Assembly (NCBI GenBank): GCA_020637555.1
Contig: JACKKF010000004.1
Span: forward strand, 248,001-312,000
Source: Rhodobacter sp.
GTDB taxonomy: Bacteria > Pseudomonadota > Alphaproteobacteria > Rhodobacterales > Rhodobacteraceae
Reading direction: 5' to 3'
DNA: 64,000 nucleotides
Below, piece by piece: positions 32,802 through 40,532 of this stretch. A model generated the notes under the pieces. The model was given only the letters and a program-made list of their open reading frames with translations, was not told the origin of the DNA and searched no databases. Every line of letters begins with the position of its first letter. Position 1 is the first letter of the stretch. The position numbers and the translations under genes were made by a program.

Positions 32802-33464
32802 ATGAAACGCTATGCACTCTATTATGCGCCGCCCGCCGGCCCGTTGGCCGACACGGCCGCGCATTGGCTGGGACGCGATGCGATCACCGGCGCCCCGCTC
32901 ACGCAACCGGATCCCGGGCTTGAACCCGTGACCGCAAGCGCCCGCCGCTATGGGTTTCACGCCACGATCAAGGCGCCCTTCGCCCTGGCCGATGGCACCA
33001 CGGCCGAGGATCTGCTGGCGGCGGTGGACATCTTTGCGGCCGGGGCCGCCCCCTTTGCCATCGACGGGCTGGCGGTCGATCTCATGGGGCCGTTCCTTGC
33101 CCTGACACCGCGTGGCGACACGGCGCCCCTGCAGGCCTTTGCGGCGCAGGTGGTGCGCAGGTTCGACCGTTTCCGCGCCCCGTTGAGCGCGCGCGACCGG
33201 GCCCGCCGCAATCCGGATGCCCTGACCGAGCGCCAGCGCATGCACCTTGACGCCTGGGGCTATCCTTGGGTCTTCGACGACTTCCGGTTCCACATGACCC
33301 TCAGCGACGCCCTGACCGAGGCACAGCAGCACCGGTTCCGGCCCATGGCCGATGCTCTGTTCACGCCGCTGCTGCCGCGTCCGTTCGTGATCGGCGCGAT
33401 CAGCGTCTTTGCCGAGGGGGACGACGGCGTCTTTCATCACCTGCACCGCGCCCCACTGGGTTGA
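32802..33464 (+). CDS. DUF1045 / 2H-phosphoesterase-like phosphonate operon protein
   Basis: 220 residues (MKRYALYYAPPAGPLADTAA). The two H-x-T motifs of 2H phosphoesterases are visible: FHATIKAPF near residue 52 and FHMTLSDALT near residue 165. This family is regularly found with C-P lyase genes. Since no phnP (cyclic ribose phosphate phosphodiesterase) occurs in the window, it may open the cyclic 1,2-phosphate formed by PhnJ; this is inference. Its 3' end overlaps the convergent phnN by 28 bp. Confidence 0.85.
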   Translation: MKRYALYYAPPAGPLADTAAHWLGRDAITGAPLTQPDPGLEPVTASARRYGFHATIKAPFALADGTTAEDLLAAVDIFAAGAAPFAIDGLAVDLMGPFLALTPRGDTAPLQAFAAQVVRRFDRFRAPLSARDRARRNPDALTERQRMHLDAWGYPWVFDDFRFHMTLSDALTEAQQHRFRPMADALFTPLLPRPFVIGAISVFAEGDDGVFHHLHRAPLG

Positions 33465-34003
33465 GCCCCGCTGGGTTGAAGCGCCGCGCGCAGGCGCGCG
33501 ATGCCCTGTTCGGGGGTGCCATCGTTGACGATCTCGATGACCGGCAAGCCGCCGGGCAGCGCCGCGACATCCCGGGCCAGGCGCGCGGCGATCTGCGCCA
33601 CGCTTTCGCGACCGCGCCCCACCAGGCGCTTTGCCAGCAGGTCGGGCGGCGCGGTGATCACGATCACGGTCAAGTCCGGAAATGCGGCGCCGGCACGGGC
33701 CAGCGCCGCGCGCGATCCGTTGAACACGACGTCGCGCCCCGCGCGCAGCGGGGCCAGTTCCTCGTGCGGGATGCCGTAACACAGACCATGGGCGCGCCAG
33801 GTCAGGGCAAAGGCGCCCCTGGCCTCGCGCAGGGCAAAGTCGCTCTGGGTCACGCCCTCGAACGGTTCGCCGCCCGCCGATGCGGGACGTGTGATGACCC
33901 GCCGCACCCAATGCGGGCCGTCCTCGGCCGCGCAGGCGCCGGCCAGCAGCGTGTCCTTGCCCGCACCCGAAGGGCCGACGACGGTGAACAGCCGGCCCGT
34001 CAT
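33437..34003 (-). CDS. phnN: Ribose 1,5-bisphosphate phosphokinase PhnN
   Basis: 188 residues from MTGRLFTVVGPSGAGKDTLL; the ATG overlaps the phnL stop. P-loop GPSGAGKDT at residues 10-18, guanylate-kinase-like RRVITRPASAGGEPFEGV and the GIPHEEL substrate segment. PhnN converts ribose 1,5-bisphosphate to PRPP, the last step of C-P lyase ribose recycling. The C-terminus repeats PSGAQPSGA, encoded by a 15-bp tandem duplication (33451-33480). Confidence 0.93.
   Translation of the reverse strand: MTGRLFTVVGPSGAGKDTLLAGACAAEDGPHWVRRVITRPASAGGEPFEGVTQSDFALREARGAFALTWRAHGLCYGIPHEELAPLRAGRDVVFNGSRAALARAGAAFPDLTVIVITAPPDLLAKRLVGRGRESVAQIAARLARDVAALPGGLPVIEIVNDGTPEQGIARLRAALQPSGAQPSGARCR
33451..33480. 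repeat. 15-bp tandem duplication at the DUF1045 / phnN overlap
   Basis: CCCCACTGGGTTGAG followed directly by CCCCGCTGGGTTGAA, 13 of 15 bases identical. The first unit contains the DUF1045 stop codon (33462-33464); both units code for the C-terminal tail of PhnN. A replication-slippage duplication appears to have extended PhnN into its neighbour. Confidence 0.7.
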
Positions 34004-34677
34004 GGCAGAACCGAGAAACCCGTCACATCGACCAGCCGGTCGCAGACCTCGGCGCGCGCGGCCTCGTCGTGGAATATGCCCAGGATGGCCGCTCCGCGCG
34101 CCTTGGCCTCGGCGATCAGGGCCAGGACGACGGCGCGATTGGCCGCGTCCAGGCTGGCGGTCGGTTCGTCCAGCAGCATCGCCGGCCAGGCATTGATGAA
34201 CCCGCGCGCGATGTTGACCCGCTGCTGTTCGCCACCCGAAAACGTGGTGGGCGACAAGGGCCACAGGCGGTCCGGAATGTTCAGCCGCGTCAACATCCGC
34301 GCGGCACGATCGCGGGCCTCGGCCTCGGGCAGGCCCAGGGCCAACAGCGGGTCCGCCACCACATCGAGTGTCGGCACCCGGGGCACCACCCGCAGGAACT
34401 GGCTGACATAGCCCAGCGTTGCGCGCCGCAAGGCGATGATGCGGCGCGGTTCGGCGCCGGCAACCTCGGTTTCGCCCACGCGGATGGACCCGCCATCGAC
34501 CCTGTAGTTGCCCCAGATCATCCGCATCAGGGTGGATTTGCCGGACCCCGAGGCACCGATCAGCCCGACGCATTCCCCGGGCGCGACCCTGAGGCTGGCG
34601 CCTGCCATGACCGGCAACACGGCGCTGCCCTGGTTGTGCAGGGTGAAACTCTTGGACACGTCCTGAACCGCGATCAT
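34000..34677 (-). CDS. phnL: C-P lyase complex ATP-binding protein PhnL
   Basis: 225 residues from MIAVQDVSKSFTLHNQGSAV; the longer frame begins in intergenic sequence. Walker A GASGSGKST, signature FSGGEQQRVNIARGF, Walker B AMLLDEPTAS. Essential partner of PhnGHI in displacing adenine from ATP by the phosphonate. Coupled to phnN by ATGA and separated from phnK by 93 bases with two hairpins. Confidence 0.94.
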   Translation of the reverse strand: MIAVQDVSKSFTLHNQGSAVLPVMAGASLRVAPGECVGLIGASGSGKSTLMRMIWGNYRVDGGSIRVGETEVAGAEPRRIIALRRATLGYVSQFLRVVPRVPTLDVVADPLLALGLPEAEARDRAARMLTRLNIPDRLWPLSPTTFSGGEQQRVNIARGFINAWPAMLLDEPTASLDAANRAVVLALIAEAKARGAAILGIFHDEAARAEVCDRLVDVTGFSVLP

Positions 34678-34706
34678 CTTTGTGCTCCAAATATCCTCGG
34701 GGGTTT

Positions 34707-34765
34707 CCAAAGGGGGCAGACGGCCCCCTTTGGCGCGGGGGTCCGGGGGGCGCGCAGCCCCCCGG
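34707..34765 (-). other. Two GC-rich hairpins between phnK and phnL
   Basis: First, CCAAAGGGGG(C) paired with (G)CCCCCTTTGG around an AGACG loop (about 34707-34732); second, CCGGGGGGC paired with GCCCCCCGG around a GCGCA loop (34743-34765). Neither is followed by a clear U-run in the transcribed direction. They occupy almost the whole gap inside the phn operon and could set the phnK/phnL ratio by RNA processing or attenuation. Confidence 0.6.
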
Positions 34766-34770
34766 CTGCG

Positions 34771-35547
34771 TCAGACCTGCAGGACCGAACTCACCAGCAA
34801 CTGCGTATAGGCGTGCTGGGGATCGTCCAGCACCTGATCGGTCAGGCCCTGTTCGACCACCCGCCCCCCCTTCATCACCATCAGCCGGTCGGCCAGAAGC
34901 CGCACCACCGCCAGGTCATGGGTCACGATCACCGCGCTCAGCCCCATCGACCGCACCAGTCCGCGCAGCAGATCCAGCAGGCGCGCCTGCACGCTGACAT
35001 CCAGCCCGCCGGTCGGTTCGTCCATGAACACCAGCCGCGGCCCTGTCACCAGGTTGCGCGCGATCTGCAGCCGTTGCTGCATCCCGCCAGAGAACTGCCG
35101 CGGCCGGTCGTCGATCCGGTCGGCGGCGATTTCCACGCGGGTCAGCCAGTCCAGTGCCTCGTCGCGGATGCGGCCATAGTGGCGCGCACCGACCGCCATC
35201 AGGCGTTCGCCCACGTTGCCGCCTGCGCTGACCCCCATGCGCAGCCCGTCGCGGGGGTTCTGGTGGACAAAGGCCCAGTCGGTGCGCCCCAGCATCCGGC
35301 GTTCCGGCTCGCTCATGCGCATCACGTCGCGCGGCCCCTCGGCGCGGGTGTCGAAGATCACGCGGCCCTCGTCCGGCGGCAGGTGCCCGGCCAGGCACCC
35401 CAGCAGCGTCGACTTGCCCGAGCCGGACTCGCCGACGATACCCATCACCTCGCCGGGCCACAGGTCGAACGAGACATCGGTGCAGCCGATGCGGCCGCCA
35501 TAGGTCCGGGTGATGCCCTCGACCCTGAGAAGCGGTTGCCCGGTCAT
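34771..35547 (-). CDS. phnK: C-P lyase complex ATP-binding protein PhnK
   Basis: 258 residues. Walker A GESGSGKST, DWAFVHQNPRDGLRM and GGNVGERLMAVGARHYG regions typical of PhnK, signature FSGGMQQRLQIARNL, Walker B LVFMDEPTGGLDVS. It docks on PhnJ of the C-P lyase core. Its start overlaps the phnJ stop by 4 bases. Confidence 0.95.
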   Translation of the reverse strand: MTGQPLLRVEGITRTYGGRIGCTDVSFDLWPGEVMGIVGESGSGKSTLLGCLAGHLPPDEGRVIFDTRAEGPRDVMRMSEPERRMLGRTDWAFVHQNPRDGLRMGVSAGGNVGERLMAVGARHYGRIRDEALDWLTRVEIAADRIDDRPRQFSGGMQQRLQIARNLVTGPRLVFMDEPTGGLDVSVQARLLDLLRGLVRSMGLSAVIVTHDLAVVRLLADRLMVMKGGRVVEQGLTDQVLDDPQHAYTQLLVSSVLQV

Positions 35548-36410
35548 GCGGCGTCCTCCTGCGGGGACAGGCGCCCGCGATGGCCTGCCGCCTGACGACC
35601 GGCACAGTGATCGGTGTCCGAGCAGACGAACATGCGCCCGCCGCTGTCATCGGTGATGACCTCGTCCAGATAGCTGGCGTCATCGCCGCACAGGTCACAG
35701 GCGTGTGGCGCCTTCGACGCCTCGAACGGGTGGTCCTCGAAGTCGAGGCTGACCACATCGGTGTAGGGCGGCACGGCATAGATCCGCTGTTCCCGCCCGG
35801 CACCGAACACCTGCAAGGCCCGCGATCCGGACAGTTTCGGATTGTCGAACTTTGGAATGGGTGACGGGTCCATCACGTAGCGCCCCTCGACCTTGACCGG
35901 ATAGGCATAGCTCGTCGCGATCGCCCCGTTGCGGGCGATGTCCTCGTAGAGCTTGACGTGCATCAGGCCATAGTCTTCCAGCGCGTGCATCCGCCGGGTC
36001 TCGGTCTCGCGCGGTTCGAGAAAGCGCAGCGGTTCGGGGATCGGCACCTGATAGACCAGGATCTGGCCCTCGGTCAGCGGGGTTTCCGGGATGCGGTGGC
36101 GGGTCTGGATGATCGTCGCCGCGGCCGTGCTCTCAGTCACGGCTACACCGGCCGTCCGCTGAAAGAACTTGCGGATCGACACCGCGTTGGTGGTGTCGTC
36201 GGCGCCCTGGTCGATCACTTTCAGCGTGTCGCCCGGGGTCAGGCAGGCCGCCGTCACCTGCACGCCGCCGGTGCCCCAGCCATAGGGCATCGGCATTTCG
36301 CGGCTGGCGAAGGGCACCTGATAGCCGGGCACGGCGACCCCTTTCAGGATTGCGCGGCGGATCATCCGCTTGGTCTGTTCGTCCAGATAGGCAAAGTTGT
36401 AGTCGCTCAT
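35544..36410 (-). CDS. phnJ: C-P lyase PhnJ (radical SAM-type carbon-phosphorus lyase)
   Basis: 288 residues from MSDYNFAYLDEQTKRMIRRA; ATG overlaps the phnI stop. The four cysteines of the family's Fe-S/catalytic site are at 238, 241, 263 and 269 (CDLC and CSDTDHC), the same spacing as E. coli Cys241/244/266/272. The catalytic glycine equivalent is Gly29 in VPGYQVPF. It cleaves the C-P bond of ribose 1-phosphonate 5-phosphate with S-adenosylmethionine, giving an alkane and the cyclic phosphate. Confidence 0.97.
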   Translation of the reverse strand: MSDYNFAYLDEQTKRMIRRAILKGVAVPGYQVPFASREMPMPYGWGTGGVQVTAACLTPGDTLKVIDQGADDTTNAVSIRKFFQRTAGVAVTESTAAATIIQTRHRIPETPLTEGQILVYQVPIPEPLRFLEPRETETRRMHALEDYGLMHVKLYEDIARNGAIATSYAYPVKVEGRYVMDPSPIPKFDNPKLSGSRALQVFGAGREQRIYAVPPYTDVVSLDFEDHPFEASKAPHACDLCGDDASYLDEVITDDSGGRMFVCSDTDHCAGRQAAGHRGRLSPQEDAA

Positions 36411-37480
36411 TCCGCGGCCCCCTGCTGACCGGCGCGCAACCGCCGCACCAGTTCCAGTTCGGACTGGAAATCGACGTAATGCGGCAGCTTGATATGCTCC
36501 AGGAACCCGGTTGCCTGGATGTTGTCGGCGTGCATCAGCACGAATTCCTGGTCCTGCACCGGCGCACCGGTGTTGTCCTCGCCCAGCTCGTCCCAGCGCA
36601 GGGCGCGGTCGACCAGGCTCATGGAAATCGCCTTGCGTTCGGTCTGGCCGAACACCAGCCCATAGCCGCGCGTGAACTGCGGCGGCTGCGTCCTTGAGCC
36701 GGTGAACTGGTTGACCGTCTCGCATTCGGTGACCGTGATGGCGCCGATCTCGACGGCGAAACCCAGTTCCGGGATGTCCAGCTCGACCGCAACCTCGCCG
36801 ATGCGCAACTCTCCCACAAACGGATGGGTGCGGCCGTAGCCGCGCTGGCTGGAATAGGCCAGCGACAGGATGAACCCCTCGTCCCCGCGCGTCAGGGCCT
36901 GCAGGCGCAGGGCACGGTCGGCAGGCAATTCCATCGGTTCGCGGGTCAGGTCGCGCGGCGTGGCCTCGCTGGCGGGCTCGTCCTCGATCAGGCCCTCGCG
37001 GTCCAGAAATCCGGTGACGCGCGGCACCGGGCCCAGCGGCGCGGATGCCAAGGGCGCTTGCGCTGCGGTGCCTTCGGCCGCGAGGGCAAAGTCGATCAGC
37101 CGGTGCGTGTAGTCGAAGGTCGGTCCCAGAACCTGACCGCCCGGCAGATCCTTGTAGGTGGCCGACACCCGGCGCACGGCGGCCATGCGGCCCGTGTCGA
37201 TCGGGCGCGAGCACCCCAGCCGGGGCAGGGTTGTGCGATAGGCGCGGATCAGGAAGATCGCCTCGATCAGGTCGCCGCGTGACTGCTTGATCGCCAGGGC
37301 GGCCAGATCGGGATCATAGAGCGACCCCTCGGCCATCACGCGGTTCACCGCCAGCGCCATCTGGGCGCGGATCTGGGCAACGGTCAGTTCGGGAATGGCC
37401 GGGTCGCCGCGGCGTTCCTCGGCCAGAAAGGCGTGGGCATTGTCGATGGCGCGTTCGCCACCCTTGACAGCGACATACAT
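36407..37480 (-). CDS. phnI: C-P lyase complex subunit PhnI
   Basis: 357 residues (MYVAVKGGERAIDNAHAFLA), a near-perfect family start. Conserved blocks include VNRVMAEGSLYDPDLAALAI, GYGRTHPFVGELRIGEVAVE and HADNIQATGFLEHIKLPHYV. PhnI is the nucleosidase component that exchanges adenine of ATP for phosphonate. The gene starts one base after the phnH stop boundary and overlaps phnJ. Confidence 0.96.
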   Translation of the reverse strand: MYVAVKGGERAIDNAHAFLAEERRGDPAIPELTVAQIRAQMALAVNRVMAEGSLYDPDLAALAIKQSRGDLIEAIFLIRAYRTTLPRLGCSRPIDTGRMAAVRRVSATYKDLPGGQVLGPTFDYTHRLIDFALAAEGTAAQAPLASAPLGPVPRVTGFLDREGLIEDEPASEATPRDLTREPMELPADRALRLQALTRGDEGFILSLAYSSQRGYGRTHPFVGELRIGEVAVELDIPELGFAVEIGAITVTECETVNQFTGSRTQPPQFTRGYGLVFGQTERKAISMSLVDRALRWDELGEDNTGAPVQDQEFVLMHADNIQATGFLEHIKLPHYVDFQSELELVRRLRAGQQGAAE

Positions 37481-38064
37481 CAGGCGGCCTCCACCCGGGT
37501 GCTGCGCGGCAGTCCCGCAAGACGGTCGCCGCAGGTCAGAAGCGTGTCGAACCCCAGCGGGAACAGCGCGCGATTGGCACGGAACGCGGCGATTTCCGGC
37601 AGGCTGAGGCGGGCCGCGCCATCGATTCCGGGGCCGCGCAGCGTGGCGCCCGCATCGTCCAGCCGGTCCGTCACCACGACCAGCGTTGCGGCGCGGTCGG
37701 GATAATCGGGCGTGCCGATCGCGAAGCGCGAGACCGGCGCCAGATCGGACCAGCGGCCAAAGGCGAACACCGCCTCACTGGCGCAAACCAGCGGGGCAGC
37801 GGTGTGAAAGGTGATCCAGTCGCGCACCGCGGCGCAGTCCAGCGCGCCCGCCAGATGCACGGGCGTCGTGTTGTCCAGCAACACGAGCGCAGCGACACCG
37901 GCGGCAACGGGCATGGGCGCGGGGGGCACTGCGCCGGTCAGGGAAACGATCTGGCCGGGACGCGACAACGCCAGCAGGATGGCGCGAAAGCCCTCGGCGG
38001 ATTGGGTCGGGGCGTCGGCAAAGCCGCCCGCCATCGCGCCGGGACTGAGCGTGGTATCGGTCAT
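37480..38064 (-). CDS. phnH: C-P lyase complex subunit PhnH
   Basis: 194 residues from MTDTTLSPGAMAGGFADAPT; the longer frame upstream is a phnG shadow. Contains PhnH blocks FRAILLALSRPGQIVSLTGA and RLSLPEIAAFRANRALFPLG(FD). Structural subunit of the PhnGHIJ core. Coupled to phnG by ATGA and abuts phnI. Confidence 0.94.
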   Translation of the reverse strand: MTDTTLSPGAMAGGFADAPTQSAEGFRAILLALSRPGQIVSLTGAVPPAPMPVAAGVAALVLLDNTTPVHLAGALDCAAVRDWITFHTAAPLVCASEAVFAFGRWSDLAPVSRFAIGTPDYPDRAATLVVVTDRLDDAGATLRGPGIDGAARLSLPEIAAFRANRALFPLGFDTLLTCGDRLAGLPRSTRVEAA

Positions 38065-38504
38065 GCGTCCTCTCCCCGGACCATGGTGAAGAATTCGACC
38101 CGCGTTGCCGCAGCCTTGCGGGCCCGGGCCTCGCGCCGGGTGGTTTCCTCGGCCGCGAGGAGGGCCAGAACCGAACGGGTCAGAGCGGCGGCGCGGTCGG
38201 TTTGCAGCAGCGCGTCCAGGACCGCGGCCCGCAAGGCGTGCTCGGTGTTGCGGCCCTGCACATGGGCGTGCCCGACCGGGCCCTCGGCCAGCCGGACCGT
38301 GCACCGTGTCACGGTCATTTCCCCCAGGTTGAAGGGGGCGCCGGTGCCACCCTGCCGGCCGCGAACCATCACGGCGCCGATCTCGGGGCCGCGCAGGCGG
38401 GTGTGGGCGGGCAGGTCGGGAAACAGCGCGGCCAGCCGCAGCGGTTCCGCCCTGGCCAGCAACCCCATGGCCGCCGGTCGTTCGAAGATCTGGGTCATCG
38501 ACAT
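38061..38504 (-). CDS. phnG: C-P lyase complex subunit PhnG
   Basis: 147 residues (MSMTQIFERPAAMGLLARAE). The family block GTGAPFNLGEMTVTRCTVRL and GHAHVQGRNTEHALRAAVLD identify PhnG. First gene of the phnGHIJK-LN run; divergent from phnF across 77 bases that hold a candidate PhnF operator. Confidence 0.94.
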   Translation of the reverse strand: MSMTQIFERPAAMGLLARAEPLRLAALFPDLPAHTRLRGPEIGAVMVRGRQGGTGAPFNLGEMTVTRCTVRLAEGPVGHAHVQGRNTEHALRAAVLDALLQTDRAAALTRSVLALLAAEETTRREARARKAAATRVEFFTMVRGEDA

Positions 38505-38513
38505 CTTGCCAAT

Positions 38514-38541
38514 TTGTCTATATTACTATACAACTAGACAA
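38514..38541. promoter_or_regulatory. Candidate PhnF operator between phnG and phnF
   Basis: Perfect 7-bp inverted repeat TTGTCTA (38514-38520) / TAGACAA (38535-38541) with a 14-base AT-rich spacer that can hold a -10 region. It starts 10 bases before the phnG ATG, so binding would directly block that promoter, and lies 40 bases from phnF. GntR/HutC-type regulators bind GTCTA-like half-sites. Confidence 0.6.
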
Positions 38542-38581
38542 TCTTTACCACGGCAGGGTGCCCGATGCACATGAAATTTCC

Positions 38582-39289
38582 ATGACGGAGTCGCACCCGC
38601 TCTGGCAGCAGATCGCGCAGACGCTGGAGGAAGAGCTGGCCCGGGCCCTGCCCGGTGATCGCCTGCCGACCGAGACCCGGCTTGCGGCGCGCTTTGGCGT
38701 CAATCGGCACACCGTCCGTCGTGCCCTGGCCGCGCTGGCCGAATCGGGGCTCGTGCATGCGCGGCGTGGCGCGGGGGTGTTTGTCGCGGCGCAGCCCACG
38801 GAATACCCCCTGACCCGGCGCACGCGCTTTCACGGTGCGCTGTCCGCGACCGGGCGAGTGCCGGGGCGGCGGGTGCTCAGCGTGCAGTCCGCGCCGGCCT
38901 CGGAAACCGAGGCGCAGGTTCTGGCGCTGCAAGCCGCCGCTCCCGTCCTGCGGGTCGAGGGCGTGTCGCTGTCCGACGGGCAGGTGATCGGGCATTTCCG
39001 GTCCGCCTATCCGATGGGGCGATTGCCGGGGCTGGCCCAGCACATCCAGTTGGGCAAGGGCGTGACCGAATCGTTGGCGGCCTGCGGGGTGGCCGATTAC
39101 ACCCGCGCCTGGACCCGGCTGACGGCCCGCAACGCCGATGCGATCCTGGCGGGCCATCTGCAACTGCGGCCGGGCGATGCGGTCATGCGCCTGGAATCGA
39201 TGAACCAGGACCCGGACGGAACGCCGCTGGAATACGGGATCACCCATTTCGCCGGTCAGCGCGTGACCCTGACCGTCGCGCCGGAATGA
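38582..39289 (+). CDS. phnF: GntR/HutC-family phosphonate regulator PhnF
   Basis: 235 residues from MTESHPLWQQIAQTLEEELA; a GTG at 38558 would give 243. Winged-helix domain with LPTETRLAARFGVNRHTVRRAL and a UTRA ligand domain from about residue 75 (ending THFAGQRVTLTVAPE). Divergent from phnG and followed in the same direction by phnM copy 2. Expected to repress the C-P lyase genes until a phosphonate or pathway ligand appears. Confidence 0.92.
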   Translation: MTESHPLWQQIAQTLEEELARALPGDRLPTETRLAARFGVNRHTVRRALAALAESGLVHARRGAGVFVAAQPTEYPLTRRTRFHGALSATGRVPGRRVLSVQSAPASETEAQVLALQAAAPVLRVEGVSLSDGQVIGHFRSAYPMGRLPGLAQHIQLGKGVTESLAACGVADYTRAWTRLTARNADAILAGHLQLRPGDAVMRLESMNQDPDGTPLEYGITHFAGQRVTLTVAPE

Positions 39290-39290
39290 G

Positions 39291-39308
39291 CTGTCACGCA
39301 GCCGTCAT
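39291..39308 (+). promoter_or_regulatory. Candidate Pho box upstream of phnM copy 2
   Basis: CTGTCAC-GCAG-CCGTCAT: two 7-mers with the 11-base period of PhoB boxes, 38 bases before the phnM2 start; a third CCGTCAC lies at 39315. Two bases away from the consensus CTGTCAT pair. Suggests phosphate-starvation control separate from PhnF. Confidence 0.55.
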
Positions 39309-39346
39309 GCCTGCCCGTCACAAGGGGGCATCCGACGGAGTGACCG

Positions 39347-40516
39347 ATGCCCCTGCTTTCCCCGATCCGCCTGACCGGCGCCCGCGTCCTGCGCGGTGCG
39401 ATGCTGGCCGATGATACCCTGACCCTGGCCGATGGCCGGGTCGTCGACGGGCCCGCGCCCGACCTGGATCTGTCCGGTTTCCTGCTGCTGCCGGGCATTG
39501 TCGATCTGCACGGCGACGGCTTTGAACGCCACCTGACGCCGCGCCCCTCGGCCCCGTTCGACAAGACGCGCGCGTTGCGGTCGGTGGCGGCGGAACTGGC
39601 GGCCAACGGCGTGACCACCGCCTGGCTCGCCCAAAGCTGGAGCTGGGAGGGCGGCTTTCGCGGTGCCGACGCGGCCGAGGCCCTGATGGTCGCGCTGGAG
39701 TCGGCCCGTCCCGGCCTGTTGGTGGACCTGCGCCTGCAGATCAGGCTGGAAACGCATGTTCCCGCCGATCATCCGCGCGTATTGGACACCGTTGCCCGCC
39801 ATGGCATCGATTGCGTGGTCTTCAACAATCACCTGCCCGAAGCCCTGGAAATGGCCGAAACGCAGCCGCGCCGCTTTGCGCAATGGGCGGCGCAGCAGGG
39901 GCGTGATCCGCAGGTCCTGCTGACCATCGTCGAAGAGGCGTTGCGCCTGGACAGCCAGGTGCCGCAGGCCCTGGCGGTCTTGGCAGGCGCCCTGGCCGCG
40001 CGCGGCGTGACGATGGGCTCGCACGATGATCCGGACGCGGCGACCCGGGGGTTCTTCCGGTCCATCGGCGCGACGATCTGTGAATTTCCGACCCGCGCCG
40101 ACGCGGCGGCCGAGGCCCGCGCGGCCGGGGAACCCGTGGTGATGGGCGCGCCCAATGTCGTGCGGGGCGGCAGCCAATCGGGCAACATCGCGGCCGAGCG
40201 GCTGGTGGCGGATGGCCTGTGCGATGTGCTGGTGTCGGACTACTACTATCCGGCGCTGGCGCAGGCCGCATGGGTGCTGGCGGATCGCGGCGTGCTGCCG
40301 TTGGCCCGGGCCTGGGCGCTGATCTCGACCCGCCCGGCCGAGGTCATGGCCCTGGCCGATCGTGGCACGCTGGACGCGGGCAAGCGGGCCGATCTGGTCG
40401 TGGTCAACCCCGAAACCCGCGCGGTCGAGGCCACCATTGCCGGTGGCAGGCTGGCCCATGCCCAGGGCGAGGCCGCGCGCCGGTTGATGGGGCAGGGGGC
40501 GATCGCCGCGCAGTAG
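39347..40516 (+). CDS. phnM: Alpha-D-ribose 1-methylphosphonate 5-triphosphate diphosphatase PhnM, copy 2
   Basis: 389 residues (MPLLSPIRLTGARVLRGAML). Keeps the amidohydrolase motifs, in diverged form: GIVDLHGDGFERHLTPRP, VTMGSHDDPDAATRG, VVMGAPNVVRGGSQSGNIAA and VSDYYYPALAQA. Paralogous to phnM1 but clearly different, so not a recent duplication. Downstream of phnF on the same strand and convergent with the acyltransferase gene. May prefer a different phosphonate nucleotide or work under another condition. Confidence 0.9.
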   Translation: MPLLSPIRLTGARVLRGAMLADDTLTLADGRVVDGPAPDLDLSGFLLLPGIVDLHGDGFERHLTPRPSAPFDKTRALRSVAAELAANGVTTAWLAQSWSWEGGFRGADAAEALMVALESARPGLLVDLRLQIRLETHVPADHPRVLDTVARHGIDCVVFNNHLPEALEMAETQPRRFAQWAAQQGRDPQVLLTIVEEALRLDSQVPQALAVLAGALAARGVTMGSHDDPDAATRGFFRSIGATICEFPTRADAAAEARAAGEPVVMGAPNVVRGGSQSGNIAAERLVADGLCDVLVSDYYYPALAQAAWVLADRGVLPLARAWALISTRPAEVMALADRGTLDAGKRADLVVVNPETRAVEATIAGGRLAHAQGEAARRLMGQGAIAAQ

Positions 40517-40532
40517 GCGCGGCGCCCGCCGA

